64,000 nt of DNA. It comes from Bifidobacterium saguini DSM 23967 (GTDB lineage: Bacteria; Actinomycetota; Actinomycetes; Actinomycetales; Bifidobacteriaceae). Made by a program: the position numbers and the translations under genes. Of the stretch, positions 46,607 through 56,054 are shown one piece after another (position 1 is the first letter of the stretch; the number at the start of each line of letters is the position of its first letter). The DNA lies in the NCBI RefSeq assembly GCF_000741715.1, contig NZ_JGZN01000005.1, forward strand, positions 124,052-188,051, in the 5' to 3' direction. The notes below the pieces were generated by a model, which worked only from the letters and a program-made list of their open reading frames with translations, was not told where the DNA came from and ran no database searches.

Positions 46607-48862
46607 CTACTTCACTGCGAAACCTTGAGAGACCGCATAGATTTTCAAGCGTCGTTCCCATTCATCAAACAGATCCTGGCTGCGGCCTCCCGGCTTCAAA
46701 GCCGGAGCAATCAGACGGGCGAATTCCGCATCAAGTTGACTATAGAACGGCAGATTCTCCCAATCCCTGTTAACTCGTGCGGCCGACTTGGCATAGACGT
46801 CATAAATCGGCTGGTTGAAATACGGATCAATGGTGCCGCGTCTAGTCAGATCCTCCACATATCCGGCTGCGGCGGACACGCCACCTGGAGCGCGAAGCTC
46901 AACAGAAACAGGATCAAGCTGGAACCATTTCAGGAATGTCATTGCGGCGTTCAGTCGTGCAGGGGACAATCCGGCGCTGACCGCTAATGTTGAACCGCCG
47001 ATTTCCGCTGTGGCCACTTGGCTTGGATCGGCAAATGCGGGAGGCAATGTCACCTTCCATAATCCTTGGTCCGCGGGGTACGACATCGACAGGATCTTAC
47101 CAATCCAATTCGCATACGTTACTGTGAGATACGTACCGGATTTGGCGCGCATGTACCGGTTATCCCACATGGGCTCAGCGTTCAGCACACCATCGTCAAT
47201 ACATTGTTGAATGAACGTGGCTACGTTGCGTACCAAATCATTGCGCATATGGAAAACAATCGTTGAATCATTCTCCACTGTCCAAGGCCGCACTCTTGCC
47301 GAGCGGAAGAACGAAAGATAATGCTGCACATCGGTGGTATCAAGCACACCCATATATCGGTTGGGATTTCGTTTATGCAATGTTACGCCGGTCTCATAGA
47401 AAGCATCCCAAGTATCCGGTACTTCGATCTGATAATGATTGAACAAATCGGCTCGGTAAAACATGGCGGTTTGCGATTGATCACCTGGAATGCCATAGAG
47501 TTTGCCAGCATAATGAGCCGACTGCCATGCCGCGCGATCGACTTTGGGGCCAAGCTCCTGTTCCATCGCCTTGCTTGACAAATCTTGCAACGCGCCGGAA
47601 GCCGCCAGCTGAGGAAGAGCGGTTCGTTCGACATTGATAATGTCCGGTACTGAACGGTGATTGATGACTCGTTCCCAGTACAGCGATAGCGTATTCTCCT
47701 GCGTGCGCCCTTCAATCGGATCAATGACGATATGCGGGTGCGTGCGCATGAACTCATTGATGCGCGGCATGGTTTCGTTGAACGCGTTAGACAACATGGT
47801 GAGCACGATGGTGTCGCTTGCACGCCTGATTTCCGCATATGGACCCAGTTTCATCGTTGAGCGTTTATGTGGATTCAGCGAATCGCGCTTCACAAACTCG
47901 GCGGTTAACGTGATTGGCTCAGGACGAACTCCTTCAGGGTTGCGAATAGCGTTGACCAATGCATCTGCCGCGCGTTCGGCCAACTGCTCGCTCTTCATGT
48001 CAATGGTGCTCAGTGTGGGTGTGAGTAGTGAAGACATCTGTGTGTTGTCGAACCCGATTACCGACACATCCTCTGGAATGCGCAGACCGTTGCGGCGCGC
48101 TGCGGTGATAAAACCTGCCGCAAGTTCATCATTGAAGGCGAGCACGGCATCTGTGGGACGAACGAGATACTGCTCCACTGCGGCCTTGCCGCCGGCAACG
48201 CTCGGTTCGCATTCGCGCACCACGCGGTAGGTCATGTCATAGCGGAAGGCTGCGGATCGGATATAACGGCGACGGTATTCGTTCGACCATGAACTGGCAG
48301 GACCCGCCAAATAGGTTATGGATGAGTGCCCGCTTTCCTTAAGCGCGTGCACTGCATCATCGATGGCTCGTGCCATGTCCACAACAACACTATTTAAACC
48401 TGGAGCAGTGCGATTCAACACGATGACCGGTCGAACCAACATAATACGGCGAATATCAGGTTCGCTTAAACGAGAGGACAGCAAGGCTACGCCGTCTACG
48501 TTGCGCATCACATATGACATGGCCTTGCGCTCAACTGACGGTTTCTGATCAGTGTCCAACGTGATAAGACCGTAGCCTTTGGTCTCCAAGCGTCGCTGCA
48601 TCGCATTGACAGTGATGGCATAGAGCGGATTCGTCAGTGTCGGCACGATAGCCGCGATCATGCCAGTGGAGGGGAGTGATTCGCCGGTTGTCTGTGTGGA
48701 TTGAGTGAGATAGCCGAGCTGCTCGGCTATACGACGAATGCGGAATTCGGTTTTGGCGGCGACTCTACCTGGTTGCCCGAGTGCTCGAGACACGGTTGAG
48801 GGGTTGACTCCGGCTTCTCGGGCGATGTCGTAAATCGTGGCTTTATGCTGTGCACGTTCCAT
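46607..48862 (-). CDS. LacI-type regulator fused to a solute-binding-protein domain
   Basis: A 751-residue cytoplasmic protein. Residues about 7-55 are a LacI helix-turn-helix (TIYDIAREAGVNPSTVSRAL, with hinge helix after it). Residues about 65-335 form a Peripla_BP_3 effector domain (AFNDELAAGFITAARRNGLR, VIGFDNTQMSSLLTPTLSTI). From about 350 to the end lies a second ligand-binding module of the SBP_bac_1 extracellular sugar-binding type (KLYGIPGDQSQTAMFYRADL, PDTWDAFYETG). No signal peptide or membrane segment occurs anywhere, so that module stays inside the cell. GGAGGGG precedes the ATG at 48862. A divergent glycosidase gene and its own promoter, overlapped by GCAAC repeats, lie upstream; autoregulation is likely. 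The fusion is unusual; a typical LacI protein is about 340 residues. Confidence 0.88.
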   Translation of the reverse strand: MERAQHKATIYDIAREAGVNPSTVSRALGQPGRVAAKTEFRIRRIAEQLGYLTQSTQTTGESLPSTGMIAAIVPTLTNPLYAITVNAMQRRLETKGYGLITLDTDQKPSVERKAMSYVMRNVDGVALLSSRLSEPDIRRIMLVRPVIVLNRTAPGLNSVVVDMARAIDDAVHALKESGHSSITYLAGPASSWSNEYRRRYIRSAAFRYDMTYRVVRECEPSVAGGKAAVEQYLVRPTDAVLAFNDELAAGFITAARRNGLRIPEDVSVIGFDNTQMSSLLTPTLSTIDMKSEQLAERAADALVNAIRNPEGVRPEPITLTAEFVKRDSLNPHKRSTMKLGPYAEIRRASDTIVLTMLSNAFNETMPRINEFMRTHPHIVIDPIEGRTQENTLSLYWERVINHRSVPDIINVERTALPQLAASGALQDLSSKAMEQELGPKVDRAAWQSAHYAGKLYGIPGDQSQTAMFYRADLFNHYQIEVPDTWDAFYETGVTLHKRNPNRYMGVLDTTDVQHYLSFFRSARVRPWTVENDSTIVFHMRNDLVRNVATFIQQCIDDGVLNAEPMWDNRYMRAKSGTYLTVTYANWIGKILSMSYPADQGLWKVTLPPAFADPSQVATAEIGGSTLAVSAGLSPARLNAAMTFLKWFQLDPVSVELRAPGGVSAAAGYVEDLTRRGTIDPYFNQPIYDVYAKSAARVNRDWENLPFYSQLDAEFARLIAPALKPGGRSQDLFDEWERRLKIYAVSQGFAVK

Positions 48863-48908
48863 AGTTGGCTCCCCTCCAGCGGGTATTGATGGGCAAACAT
48901 CAACGTTC

Positions 48909-48953
48909 GGCAATATTATGGCAACCTTTGGCAACAAGTGCAACGAGCTTGCC
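48909..48953. promoter_or_regulatory. Divergent regulatory region with phased GCAAC repeats
   Basis: GCAAC occurs at 48921-48925, 48931-48935 and 48940-48944, with GGCAA at 48909 and an inverted TTGCC at 48949. The spacing of 9-11 bases puts them on one helix face. On the minus strand TTGCAC (48938-48943) and CATAAT (48915-48920), 17 bases apart, make a promoter for the LacI-type gene that the repeats overlap. TTTGGCAACAA (48927-48937) recurs exactly at 54051-54061. Probable operator of the LacI-type regulator; inferred. Confidence 0.6.
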
Positions 48954-49050
48954 AGAGTGGACGAATATAAAACATGTCAGCGATACGGACCGCGTGGAAG
49001 CGGACAGTATCGCAGGAAGCAACCAACAGACAAGTTCACTTGGAGGAACC

Positions 49051-51066
49051 ATGTCTATTTCTATCACAGCCACCACGAAAGTGACTGGTGCGACGCCCTC
49101 CAAAGCCGTGGCATACGCGGTCGAGGACATCGAACGTGACTTGAAAGCCACGATGCTGCCATCCGAATAGCAGGGTGCAAACATCGTTCTGGTCGAAGGA
49201 CCGCACAATCCGGAAACCTATGAAGTGCGTGTGACCGACGGCAACCTTGAAATCCATGCTGGCGATGACTTCGGCTTCATCTACGGTCTGTACGCGGTCA
49301 GCCGTGAAGTGCTTGGCGTCAAGGATTTCTGGTTCTGGAACGATCAGCATTTTGAGCCGGTGCCCAGCTTCGAAGTAGCCGACGATTTCGCTTTGACCAG
49401 CAAGCCGACCGCCGTCAAATACAAGGGCTTCTTCATCAACGACGAAGTGCTGCTCGAAGATTGGAAATTCGACAACGATTCCGACAAGACCTGGCGACTG
49501 GCCTTCGAAACCGTCTACCGTCTCGGCGGTAACATGGTTATTCCTGGCTCCGGCCAGCGTGGAGAGCCGCATTTGAAGCTTGCTCAGGACATGGGCTTCT
49601 ATATCAACCAGCATCACGCATGCCCGCTCGGTGCTCGCATGTTCGCTGCTGCCTATCCGGGCGTGCAGCCCAAGTGGCCTGAGGAGGAGCATCGTTTTGA
49701 AGCTTTGTGGCGCGAAGCCATTGAAGCTCAGAAGGGTAAGCGCACCGTGTGGACTCTCGGTTTCCGAGGCCAAGGCGATCAGCCGTTCTGGAACTTCGAC
49801 CCGCGTTACGCCACCGACGAGGCACGCGGCAAGCTGCTCTCTGAGATCATCCAGCGTCAATACGACATGGTTCAGGCTGCCGACCCGGGTGCCCAATGCG
49901 TGATTTACCTGTACGGTGAAGCTATGGAACTCTACCGTGCCGGAGTCTTGACTTACCCGAAGCAGGTGGCCAAGATTTGGGCCGACAACGGTTTCGGACG
50001 CATGGTTTCCCGCCGTCAGGAAAACAATAATCCGCGTGTGCCTGCCATGCCAACCAACGATGGCGACAACGGCATCTACTATCACGCCAGTTTCTACGAT
50101 TTGCAGGCCGCCAACCATACCACCGATATCACCAACGATCCGCGACTTGTGGCCAAGGAGCTGGAAGATGTGATTGACAACGGTGGCGACGATGTGTGGA
50201 TTGTCAACGCATCCAACATCAAGCCGCACGTCTACTTCCTCAACTTCATTGCAGCCATCTGGCGTGAAGGCAAGATCGACTTCGAGAAGGTAGCCAAGCA
50301 GTACATTGCCGACTACTACGGCGAAGAGAACGTGGACGCCGTCTTCAACCTGTACGAGGAGTACTGGAAGGCAGCCGTGCAGTACGGTCCGAACTGGGAT
50401 GATCACGCCGGCGAGCAGTACTTCAACCATGTACCGCGCATGCTCATCACCCAATGGCTACGCGATAAGCAAGCTCCCGCGCAGGATCTGCGCTGGATGC
50501 ACGATGGCAAGAATCTCAAGGAACAAATCGAGTTCTACCGCAACCTGATCGCCCCGGCAGCCGACCGCTACGCTGACCTGGCCGACAAAGTGGAGCTAGC
50601 CGCCATTTCCGCCGAACTACGCGGAGATGAGGACGCTGCCGAACTCATTCGCGATTCCATTGGTGTGGAAGTCGGCATCTACGAACATTCCGTGGCCGCC
50701 TCCGTACACGTGTGTGATGCATTGCTCGCAGGATACGACGAAGACTGGCAGCACGCGTTTTATGACGCCGGACTCGCCTCTGAGGAATTCACCGCAGGCG
50801 ACCATGCGATGCGCGACCGCGAACACGGCAAATGGGAAGGCTTCTGGCGCAACGACTGCCTGACCGACATCAAGCAATCCGCTTGGGTATGCGAGCAGCT
50901 CATGGGCTACTTGCGCTGCGTAGGCGATGGCCCACACTACTTCCAGTGGCTGCGTGACTTCATGTACCCGGCTTGGGAGAAGGATGTGTTCGTAATCATG
51001 AACATGGAGAACCATCCAACCGATCGTGAAATCTTCGCCGCCATGAAAGCCAAGTGGGGCAAGTAA
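49051..51066 (+). pseudogene. GH115-like alpha-glucuronidase gene with in-frame TAG at codon 40
   Basis: The frame from ATG 49051 (behind TTGGAGGAA) meets TAG at 49168-49170, then runs open to 51066, giving about 671 codons. The two parts are one gene: the short N-terminal part leads into NIVLVEGPHNPETYEVRVTD and GDDFGFIYGLYAVSREVLGV. GH115-like features follow: PTAVKYKGFFINDEVLL, TLGFRGQGDQPFW, DNGIYYHASFYDL and VWIVNASNIKPHVYFLNFIA. GH115 enzymes remove (methyl)glucuronic acid from xylan. This protein is shorter than typical members (900 or more residues) and has no signal peptide, so it would act on imported oligosaccharides. Reinitiation at GTG 49225 could make a 613-residue product. It is divergent from the LacI-type regulator and precedes a sugar symporter. 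Confidence 0.78.
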
Positions 51067-51142
51067 TCCTCATAATTCGTAACAGTCAATGAACGATTAT
51101 CGGCCCGGCAATGCTGGGCCGAGCAAAGAAAGGAATGCTGTA

Positions 51143-52708
51143 ATGACACAGCAGGCAGCAGCTCCTGAGGCTAAGGCGCCTCAAGGACGCAAAATCAAGC
51201 TCATCAACGCCATCGGATATGCGTTCGGTGATTTCTACGGCGGCGGCTTCGGCCAAATCGCCACGTACCTGACTCTCTTCTGGACCACGTTCGCTGGCCT
51301 CAAGGTGGCCCAGGCCGGTTCCATCGTCGGCATCGCCACCATGCTCGCCGCATTCTCCGCACTGGTGTTCGGCACTCTGTCCGACAACCTGTACAAGTAC
51401 AAGATCGGTCGTAAATTTGGCCGCCGTCGTTTCCTGATTCTGCTTGGCGTGCCGACCCTGCTCGTCACCATTCTGATGTTCGTGCCGGGACTGCCGGTAT
51501 GGGCCTACTTCGTGGTGTACGCGCTGTGGATCATCGCCAACCAGCTGATTATGACCCCGTACTCGGTGCTGCCGAACGAAATGACCACCGACTTCAACGG
51601 CCGCACCATGCTTTCCACCACGCGTATGCTGTTCTCCGGCATCTCCACCGCCGTGATTCCGCTGGGCATGGCCGCCTTCCTGAAGGCTTTGGGAGATAAG
51701 CAAAGCTCCTCCTACACCATTTCGATGGGCTTCTTCATCGTGCTGTTCGCCGTGTTCGTGTTCATCGCCTACAAGTCCACTTGGGAGCTCACTCCTGAAG
51801 AGGCAGGATTTGACGAGGCCGCCATCGAGGCCGAAAAGAAGGAACCGTTTAACTTCGGCAAGTGGCTCAAGGGAGTGTCCGATATCTTCGTCGGTTACTT
51901 CTCCACCCTGCGCAACAAGACCTTCCGCAAGCACATCCTCATCTACCTGCTTGGCCAGTCCTTCCTGGACATCTTCGGCCAGGTGTGGCTGTTCTTCGTG
52001 CTCTACAACCTCAACAAGCCGGTCGCATTCGGCTCCGCACTGCTGGGCATGGCTCTGATTGGCGAACCGTTGAAGCCGGTCTTCGGCTGGATCTTCGCCA
52101 AGCTCGGCCCGCGCAAGATGTTCTCCCTGAACTTTGCAGGCGCCATTCTGGGCCTGCTGGGCCTGTGGGCCCTGTGGCAGACCGCATCCCAGAACAACAC
52201 CACTGCATGGAATGTTGCACTGTACGTGGTCATGATTTGGTGGCTGATCTTCCGCGCTATGACCTGGTTCATTCCGTGGAACGTGTTCCCGTTCATCCCG
52301 GATGTCGATATGATCATGGCCGGCGAGAACCGCGGTGGTCTGTACATCGGCTTCCAGCAGTTCGCCCGTAAGATCACGGCAGGCCTGTCCGCCATGGCAT
52401 GGGGCTGGTTCCTCGGCGCCAACGGCTTCGTGGAGGAGGCCTTCAAGGCCGGTAAGCCACAGCCTGAGCAGGCCGTGAATGCCATTGGTACCGTGCTTGT
52501 CTGGTGGATCATCGCCGGCCTTGCCGTGGCCTGGATCATCTCCTTCACCATGAAGCTCGACAAGAACACCGACGCCGTGCTGCTGAAGGAAATCGACCGT
52601 CTGAAGGCCGGCGGCAAGAAGGCTGACGTCGATCCGGCAACCAAGAAGGTCGTCGAACAGCTCACCGGCATCAAGTACGAGCAGTGCTGGCCGCAAACCA
52701 CCGAGTGA
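51143..52708 (+). CDS. GPH-family sugar/cation symporter (MFS)
   Basis: A 521-residue membrane protein with twelve helices, of the glycoside-pentoside-hexuronide:cation symporter family. It shows NAIGYAFGDFYGGGFGQIAT in helix 1 and the loop 2-3 pattern FGTLSDNLYKYKIGRKFGRR. LITPYS-like sequence appears as LIMTPYSVLPNEM. A central cytoplasmic loop (about 235-275) and a C-terminal tail are polar. AAAGAAAGGA supports the ATG at 51143. It follows the GH115-like gene by 76 bases, so it plausibly imports the uronic-acid-containing oligosaccharide that enzyme would cut. The exact sugar is inference. Confidence 0.88.
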   Translation: MTQQAAAPEAKAPQGRKIKLINAIGYAFGDFYGGGFGQIATYLTLFWTTFAGLKVAQAGSIVGIATMLAAFSALVFGTLSDNLYKYKIGRKFGRRRFLILLGVPTLLVTILMFVPGLPVWAYFVVYALWIIANQLIMTPYSVLPNEMTTDFNGRTMLSTTRMLFSGISTAVIPLGMAAFLKALGDKQSSSYTISMGFFIVLFAVFVFIAYKSTWELTPEEAGFDEAAIEAEKKEPFNFGKWLKGVSDIFVGYFSTLRNKTFRKHILIYLLGQSFLDIFGQVWLFFVLYNLNKPVAFGSALLGMALIGEPLKPVFGWIFAKLGPRKMFSLNFAGAILGLLGLWALWQTASQNNTTAWNVALYVVMIWWLIFRAMTWFIPWNVFPFIPDVDMIMAGENRGGLYIGFQQFARKITAGLSAMAWGWFLGANGFVEEAFKAGKPQPEQAVNAIGTVLVWWIIAGLAVAWIISFTMKLDKNTDAVLLKEIDRLKAGGKKADVDPATKKVVEQLTGIKYEQCWPQTTE

Positions 52709-52773
52709 TGTGGCAGGATTGACTACTTGATACTGAATAATCAGCCAATTGCAAAATAGCTGATGAACGCACT

Positions 52774-52802
52774 GGCTCCCCTTCCCTGAGGGGGAGCCTT
52801 TT
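52774..52802 (+). terminator. Terminator after the sugar symporter gene
   Basis: GGCTCCCC (52774-52781) pairs with GGGGAGCC (52791-52798), followed by TTTT. It separates the carbohydrate genes from trpD. Confidence 0.85.
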
Positions 52803-52907
52803 GCGTCATATTTTGCAATATGGAAGTTTGCGTCTCGTGAAACGCGTGGCCATTACAATGAGCCGCGTTACTAGCTATCGGGCGCTAATGTGCGTCAAGG
52901 AGGAACA

Positions 52908-53954
52908 ATGGCAGAGATCACATGGAAGTCGATTCTCACCAAGCTGGTCGGGGGAGACCACCTGAGCGCCGAGGAATCCGAGTGGTTCGTTGATGATCTG
53001 ATGAAGGGCAATGCGAATCCCGCAGCAGTGGGTGCGGCGCTCGCCATGCAGCAGCAGCTGGGTCTGACCGCCGAAGAAGTGTCGGGTGCAGCCAAGGCTA
53101 TGGTGTCTCATGCTGTGCCGCTGAATGTTTCCGGCGAGACCACGGATATCGTGGGTACTGGCGGCGACGGCTTTGCCACGGTGAACCTTTCCACGATGGG
53201 TGCCGTGGTGGCAGCTGCAGCCGGCGTGAAAATCGTCAAGCACGGTAACCGCGCCGCATCCTCGAAGTGCGGTGCAGCCGATGTTCTGGAAGCTCTGGGT
53301 TTGCCGCTCGATTTGAAGCCGGAAGCCGTGGGTGAGGTCGGTGACGAAGTGGGCATCACGTTCGCCTTCGCCCGTACCTTCCACCCGGCAATGCGTTTTG
53401 TGGGCCCGGTTCGCGCGGCCCTCGGCATCCCGTGCGTGTTCAACGTGCTTGGTCCGTTGACCAACCCGGCCAAGCCGGCGCATGTGGCCATCGGCTGCGC
53501 CAACCGTGCCATGAGCCCGATTATGGCAGGTGCTTATGCGGCGGCCGGCCAGTCCGGCATGGTCTACACCTCGCATGAGGGCATGGATGAGCTCGCTCCC
53601 ACCGGTCCGGTCTCCGTTTGGGAGATTCGCGACGGCAAGGTTACCGAAACTGACTTCGACCCGACCGTTGATCTCGGCCTCGCCAAGATTGATGTCGCCG
53701 ATCTGAAGGGCGGCGAACCTGAAGTCAATGCTGCAGCATTCCGCGATTTCCTGGCAGGCAAGGATGTGCCGTCCCGCTCCACCGCATTGCTCAACGCTGC
53801 TTCCGCTATCGTGGCTGACGGGCACCTGGTGGGTGATGGTTCGCTGGCTGAGCGTTTCGCTGAAGCCTACAAGATTGCCGAGGATGCTGTCGATTCCGGC
53901 AAGGCCGAAGCGCTGCTGAACAAGTGGATTGAGACCGCCAAGTCCAAGGCCTGA
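52908..53954 (+). CDS. trpD: Anthranilate phosphoribosyltransferase
   Basis: Second step of tryptophan synthesis: anthranilate plus PRPP to phosphoribosyl-anthranilate. The 348-residue protein has the PRPP loop DIVGTGGDGFATVNLST near residue 82, KHGNRAASSKCGAADVLEAL and FNVLGPLTNPAKP, all TrpD/glycosyltransferase-family-3 signatures. AAGGAGGAA fixes the ATG at 52908. It stands alone, flanked by terminators between two sugar-uptake units, not in a trp operon; other trp genes must lie elsewhere. Confidence 0.95.
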   Translation: MAEITWKSILTKLVGGDHLSAEESEWFVDDLMKGNANPAAVGAALAMQQQLGLTAEEVSGAAKAMVSHAVPLNVSGETTDIVGTGGDGFATVNLSTMGAVVAAAAGVKIVKHGNRAASSKCGAADVLEALGLPLDLKPEAVGEVGDEVGITFAFARTFHPAMRFVGPVRAALGIPCVFNVLGPLTNPAKPAHVAIGCANRAMSPIMAGAYAAAGQSGMVYTSHEGMDELAPTGPVSVWEIRDGKVTETDFDPTVDLGLAKIDVADLKGGEPEVNAAAFRDFLAGKDVPSRSTALLNAASAIVADGHLVGDGSLAERFAEAYKIAEDAVDSGKAEALLNKWIETAKSKA

Positions 53955-53998
53955 TTTCATAGCGGTCAAGCTGTACAGCCAATCATCATTGGTTATCG

Positions 53999-54026
53999 AG
54001 CTCCCCTCATGCGAGGGGAGCTTTTT
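53999..54026 (+). terminator. Terminator after trpD
   Basis: AGCTCCCCTC (53999-54008) pairs with GAGGGGAGCT (54013-54022) around ATGC, with five T's at 54022-54026. Confidence 0.92.
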
Positions 54027-54042
54027 ATATCTCAATATTGAT

Positions 54043-54068
54043 GCAACCATTTTGGCAACAATGGCAAC
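54043..54068 (+). promoter_or_regulatory. GCAAC-repeat operator upstream of the sugar ABC operon
   Basis: GCAAC occurs at 54043-54047, 54055-54059 and 54064-54068 (spacing 12 and 9). The 11-mer TTTGGCAACAA (54051-54061) is identical to one in the divergent region near 48930. No clean -10/-35 pair is evident here, but the position, about 80 bases before the first gene and after the trpD terminator, is right for a promoter-operator. Confidence 0.55.
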
Positions 54069-54148
54069 AATTAGGATGAATGGGAACGCAAACTTTATCC
54101 TTAAACCATATCCGGCCGATGACGGCATGGAATCATGGGAGGAACATC

Positions 54149-55081
54149 GTGAGTTCGTTTTCGGAATTCGGGTCGCTGGTCAAAAAACGGCACAAGCCGA
54201 AAGACAAACCGACTGACACGAAAGTGGCATTGGGTTTTCTGGCACCTTGGTTGATTGGCGCGTTGTTCCTAAGCCTGATTCCTATGGTGGATTCGTTGGT
54301 GATTTCTTTCACCAAATACAACATGATCAAACCGCCCCAATTTGTTGGTCTGATGAACTATCGGCATATGCTCGCCGACCCCAGATTCATCAATTCACTT
54401 ACTGTCACGTTGATTTACGTGGTTATCTCTGTACCGTTGCAGCTTGTTGCCGCTCTCGCCTTGGCTGTACTGCTGGACCGAGGCATGCGCGGACTTGCCT
54501 TCTACCGTTCGGCGTTCTACCTGCCTTCGATGTTGGGCGGCTCGGTGGCCGTGGCGGTGCTGTGGAAGATGGTCTTCGGCTCAGACGGCCTGTTCAATGC
54601 ATTGTTGGGATTGCTTGGTATTGATACATCAATGTCGTGGATAGCCAACCCTGATACCGCCAACTGGACGCTCATCGCCTTACACGTATGGCAGTTTGGC
54701 TCGCCGATGGTCATCTTCCTTGCCGGTCTGCGTCAGATACCGCGCGAGCTTTACGAGGCAGCCAGCGTGGATGGTGCCGGCAAATGGCGCCAATTCCGAT
54801 CTATCACCTTGCCGATGCTCAGTCCGATTATCTTCTTCAATCTGGTGATGAGCGTGATCAACTCGTTCCAGACCTTCACGCAAGCGTATGTGGTTTCCGG
54901 CGGCACTGGTGGACCATCTGACTCCACACTGTTCTACACGCTGTACCTATATCAGCAAGGTTTCGCCTCATTGCGTATGGGATACGCGTCCGCGTTGGCT
55001 TGGATCATGGTGCTGATCGTGGCCGCGCTTACTGGAATCAATTTCGCTCTTTCGAAGTTCTGGGTGCATTACGATGACTGA
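54149..55081 (+). CDS. Sugar ABC transporter permease, MalF type
   Basis: A 310-residue inner-membrane permease of a CUT1-type carbohydrate importer. It has six helices and starts the first at ALGFLAPWLIGALFLSLIPM. The EAA loop contacting the ATPase reads EAASVDGAGKWRQFRSITLP near residue 207. The ending FALSKFWVHYDD is typical. The GTG at 54149 is chosen because GGGAGGA (54137-54143) is ideally spaced; the ATG at 54080 lies close to the operator repeats and lacks a site. The next permease frame overlaps its end. Confidence 0.9.
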   Translation: MSSFSEFGSLVKKRHKPKDKPTDTKVALGFLAPWLIGALFLSLIPMVDSLVISFTKYNMIKPPQFVGLMNYRHMLADPRFINSLTVTLIYVVISVPLQLVAALALAVLLDRGMRGLAFYRSAFYLPSMLGGSVAVAVLWKMVFGSDGLFNALLGLLGIDTSMSWIANPDTANWTLIALHVWQFGSPMVIFLAGLRQIPRELYEAASVDGAGKWRQFRSITLPMLSPIIFFNLVMSVINSFQTFTQAYVVSGGTGGPSDSTLFYTLYLYQQGFASLRMGYASALAWIMVLIVAALTGINFALSKFWVHYDD

Positions 55082-55136
55082 CGTTGCAACGATGTATGCC
55101 ATGCTGAATCCTCCTCAATCCATCAAGGAGACCACT

Positions 55137-56054
55137 ATGCGTGAGATGCGTGAACGGATGCGGCAACAAGCGTATGCCGAACTTGGTTCCGGTGCGGGGA
55201 TGCAGCCCCATCGCGGCCGTAGTATTGCGCGCGTAGTGGGTTCTGTTGCCAAGCAGATTCTGATACTGTTGCTCGCAATCCTGATGCTGTATCCGATTCT
55301 GTGGATGATTGCAAGCTCTCTGCGCCCGCAAAGTGAGATATTCACCAATATGGGGTTGCTGGTCACCAAACCAGTCTGGGAAAACTATGTTGCCGGATGG
55401 AATGCATTGAGCTACCCGTTCGGTCGGTACATTCTCAACTCGCTGATTATCGTGGTATTTGCCATCATCGGCAACATCCTCACCTGTTCGATGGCTGCCT
55501 ACGCATTCGCCCGTTTGAACTTCCGATTCCGCGGCATGCTGTTCGGATTCATGCTTCTGATGCTCATGATTCCGATTCATGTGATTGTGATTCCTCAGTA
55601 CATCATGTGGAATTCGCTGCACCTGATCAACACCTTTGTGCCGTTAATCGTGCCGAAGTTCTTGGCTATGGATGGGTTCTTCACCTTCCTCTTCTACCAG
55701 TTCCTGCGCGGACTGCCGCATGATTTGGATGAAGCCGCCAAAATCGACGGTGCCGGTCATATTCGTATCTTTTTCCAGATTTTGCTGCCGTTAATGAAGC
55801 CCGCCATCGGCACTTGCGCGGTATTCACATTCATCTGGACATGGAACGACTTCTTCAGCCAGCTGTTGTACTTGACCAAACCGGATATGTACACCGTGCC
55901 GATCGCATTGCGTACATTCATCGACTCACAATCCCAATCCAGCTATGGACCGATGTTTGCCATGAGTGTGGTTTCGTTGATTCCGCTGTTCTTGGTATTT
56001 ACATTCGGCCAAAAGTATCTCGTTCAGGGAATTGCCACGACGGGAGGCAAGTGA
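55137..56054 (+). CDS. Sugar ABC transporter permease, MalG type
   Basis: Second CUT1 permease, 305 residues, six helices. The cytoplasmic EAA loop reads DEAAKIDGAGHIRIFFQILL near residue 200, and the C-terminus (FTFGQKYLVQGIATTGGK) matches the MalG group. AAGGAG (55125-55130), six bases ahead, supports the ATG at 55137. An ATG at 55074 overlapping the previous gene is in frame but lacks a site. Its TGA overlaps the ATG of the binding-protein gene (TGATG). Confidence 0.9.
   Translation: MREMRERMRQQAYAELGSGAGMQPHRGRSIARVVGSVAKQILILLLAILMLYPILWMIASSLRPQSEIFTNMGLLVTKPVWENYVAGWNALSYPFGRYILNSLIIVVFAIIGNILTCSMAAYAFARLNFRFRGMLFGFMLLMLMIPIHVIVIPQYIMWNSLHLINTFVPLIVPKFLAMDGFFTFLFYQFLRGLPHDLDEAAKIDGAGHIRIFFQILLPLMKPAIGTCAVFTFIWTWNDFFSQLLYLTKPDMYTVPIALRTFIDSQSQSSYGPMFAMSVVSLIPLFLVFTFGQKYLVQGIATTGGK

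Noticed and set aside
49168..49170. TAG read as pyrrolysine or another recoded amino acid
   Set aside because: No recoding machinery or context is known in this group. A nonsense mutation or sequence error is simpler.
52908..53954. trpD as part of the carbohydrate regulon
   Set aside because: It has its own ribosome-binding site, terminators on both sides and no GCAAC repeats upstream. It is probably only located there.
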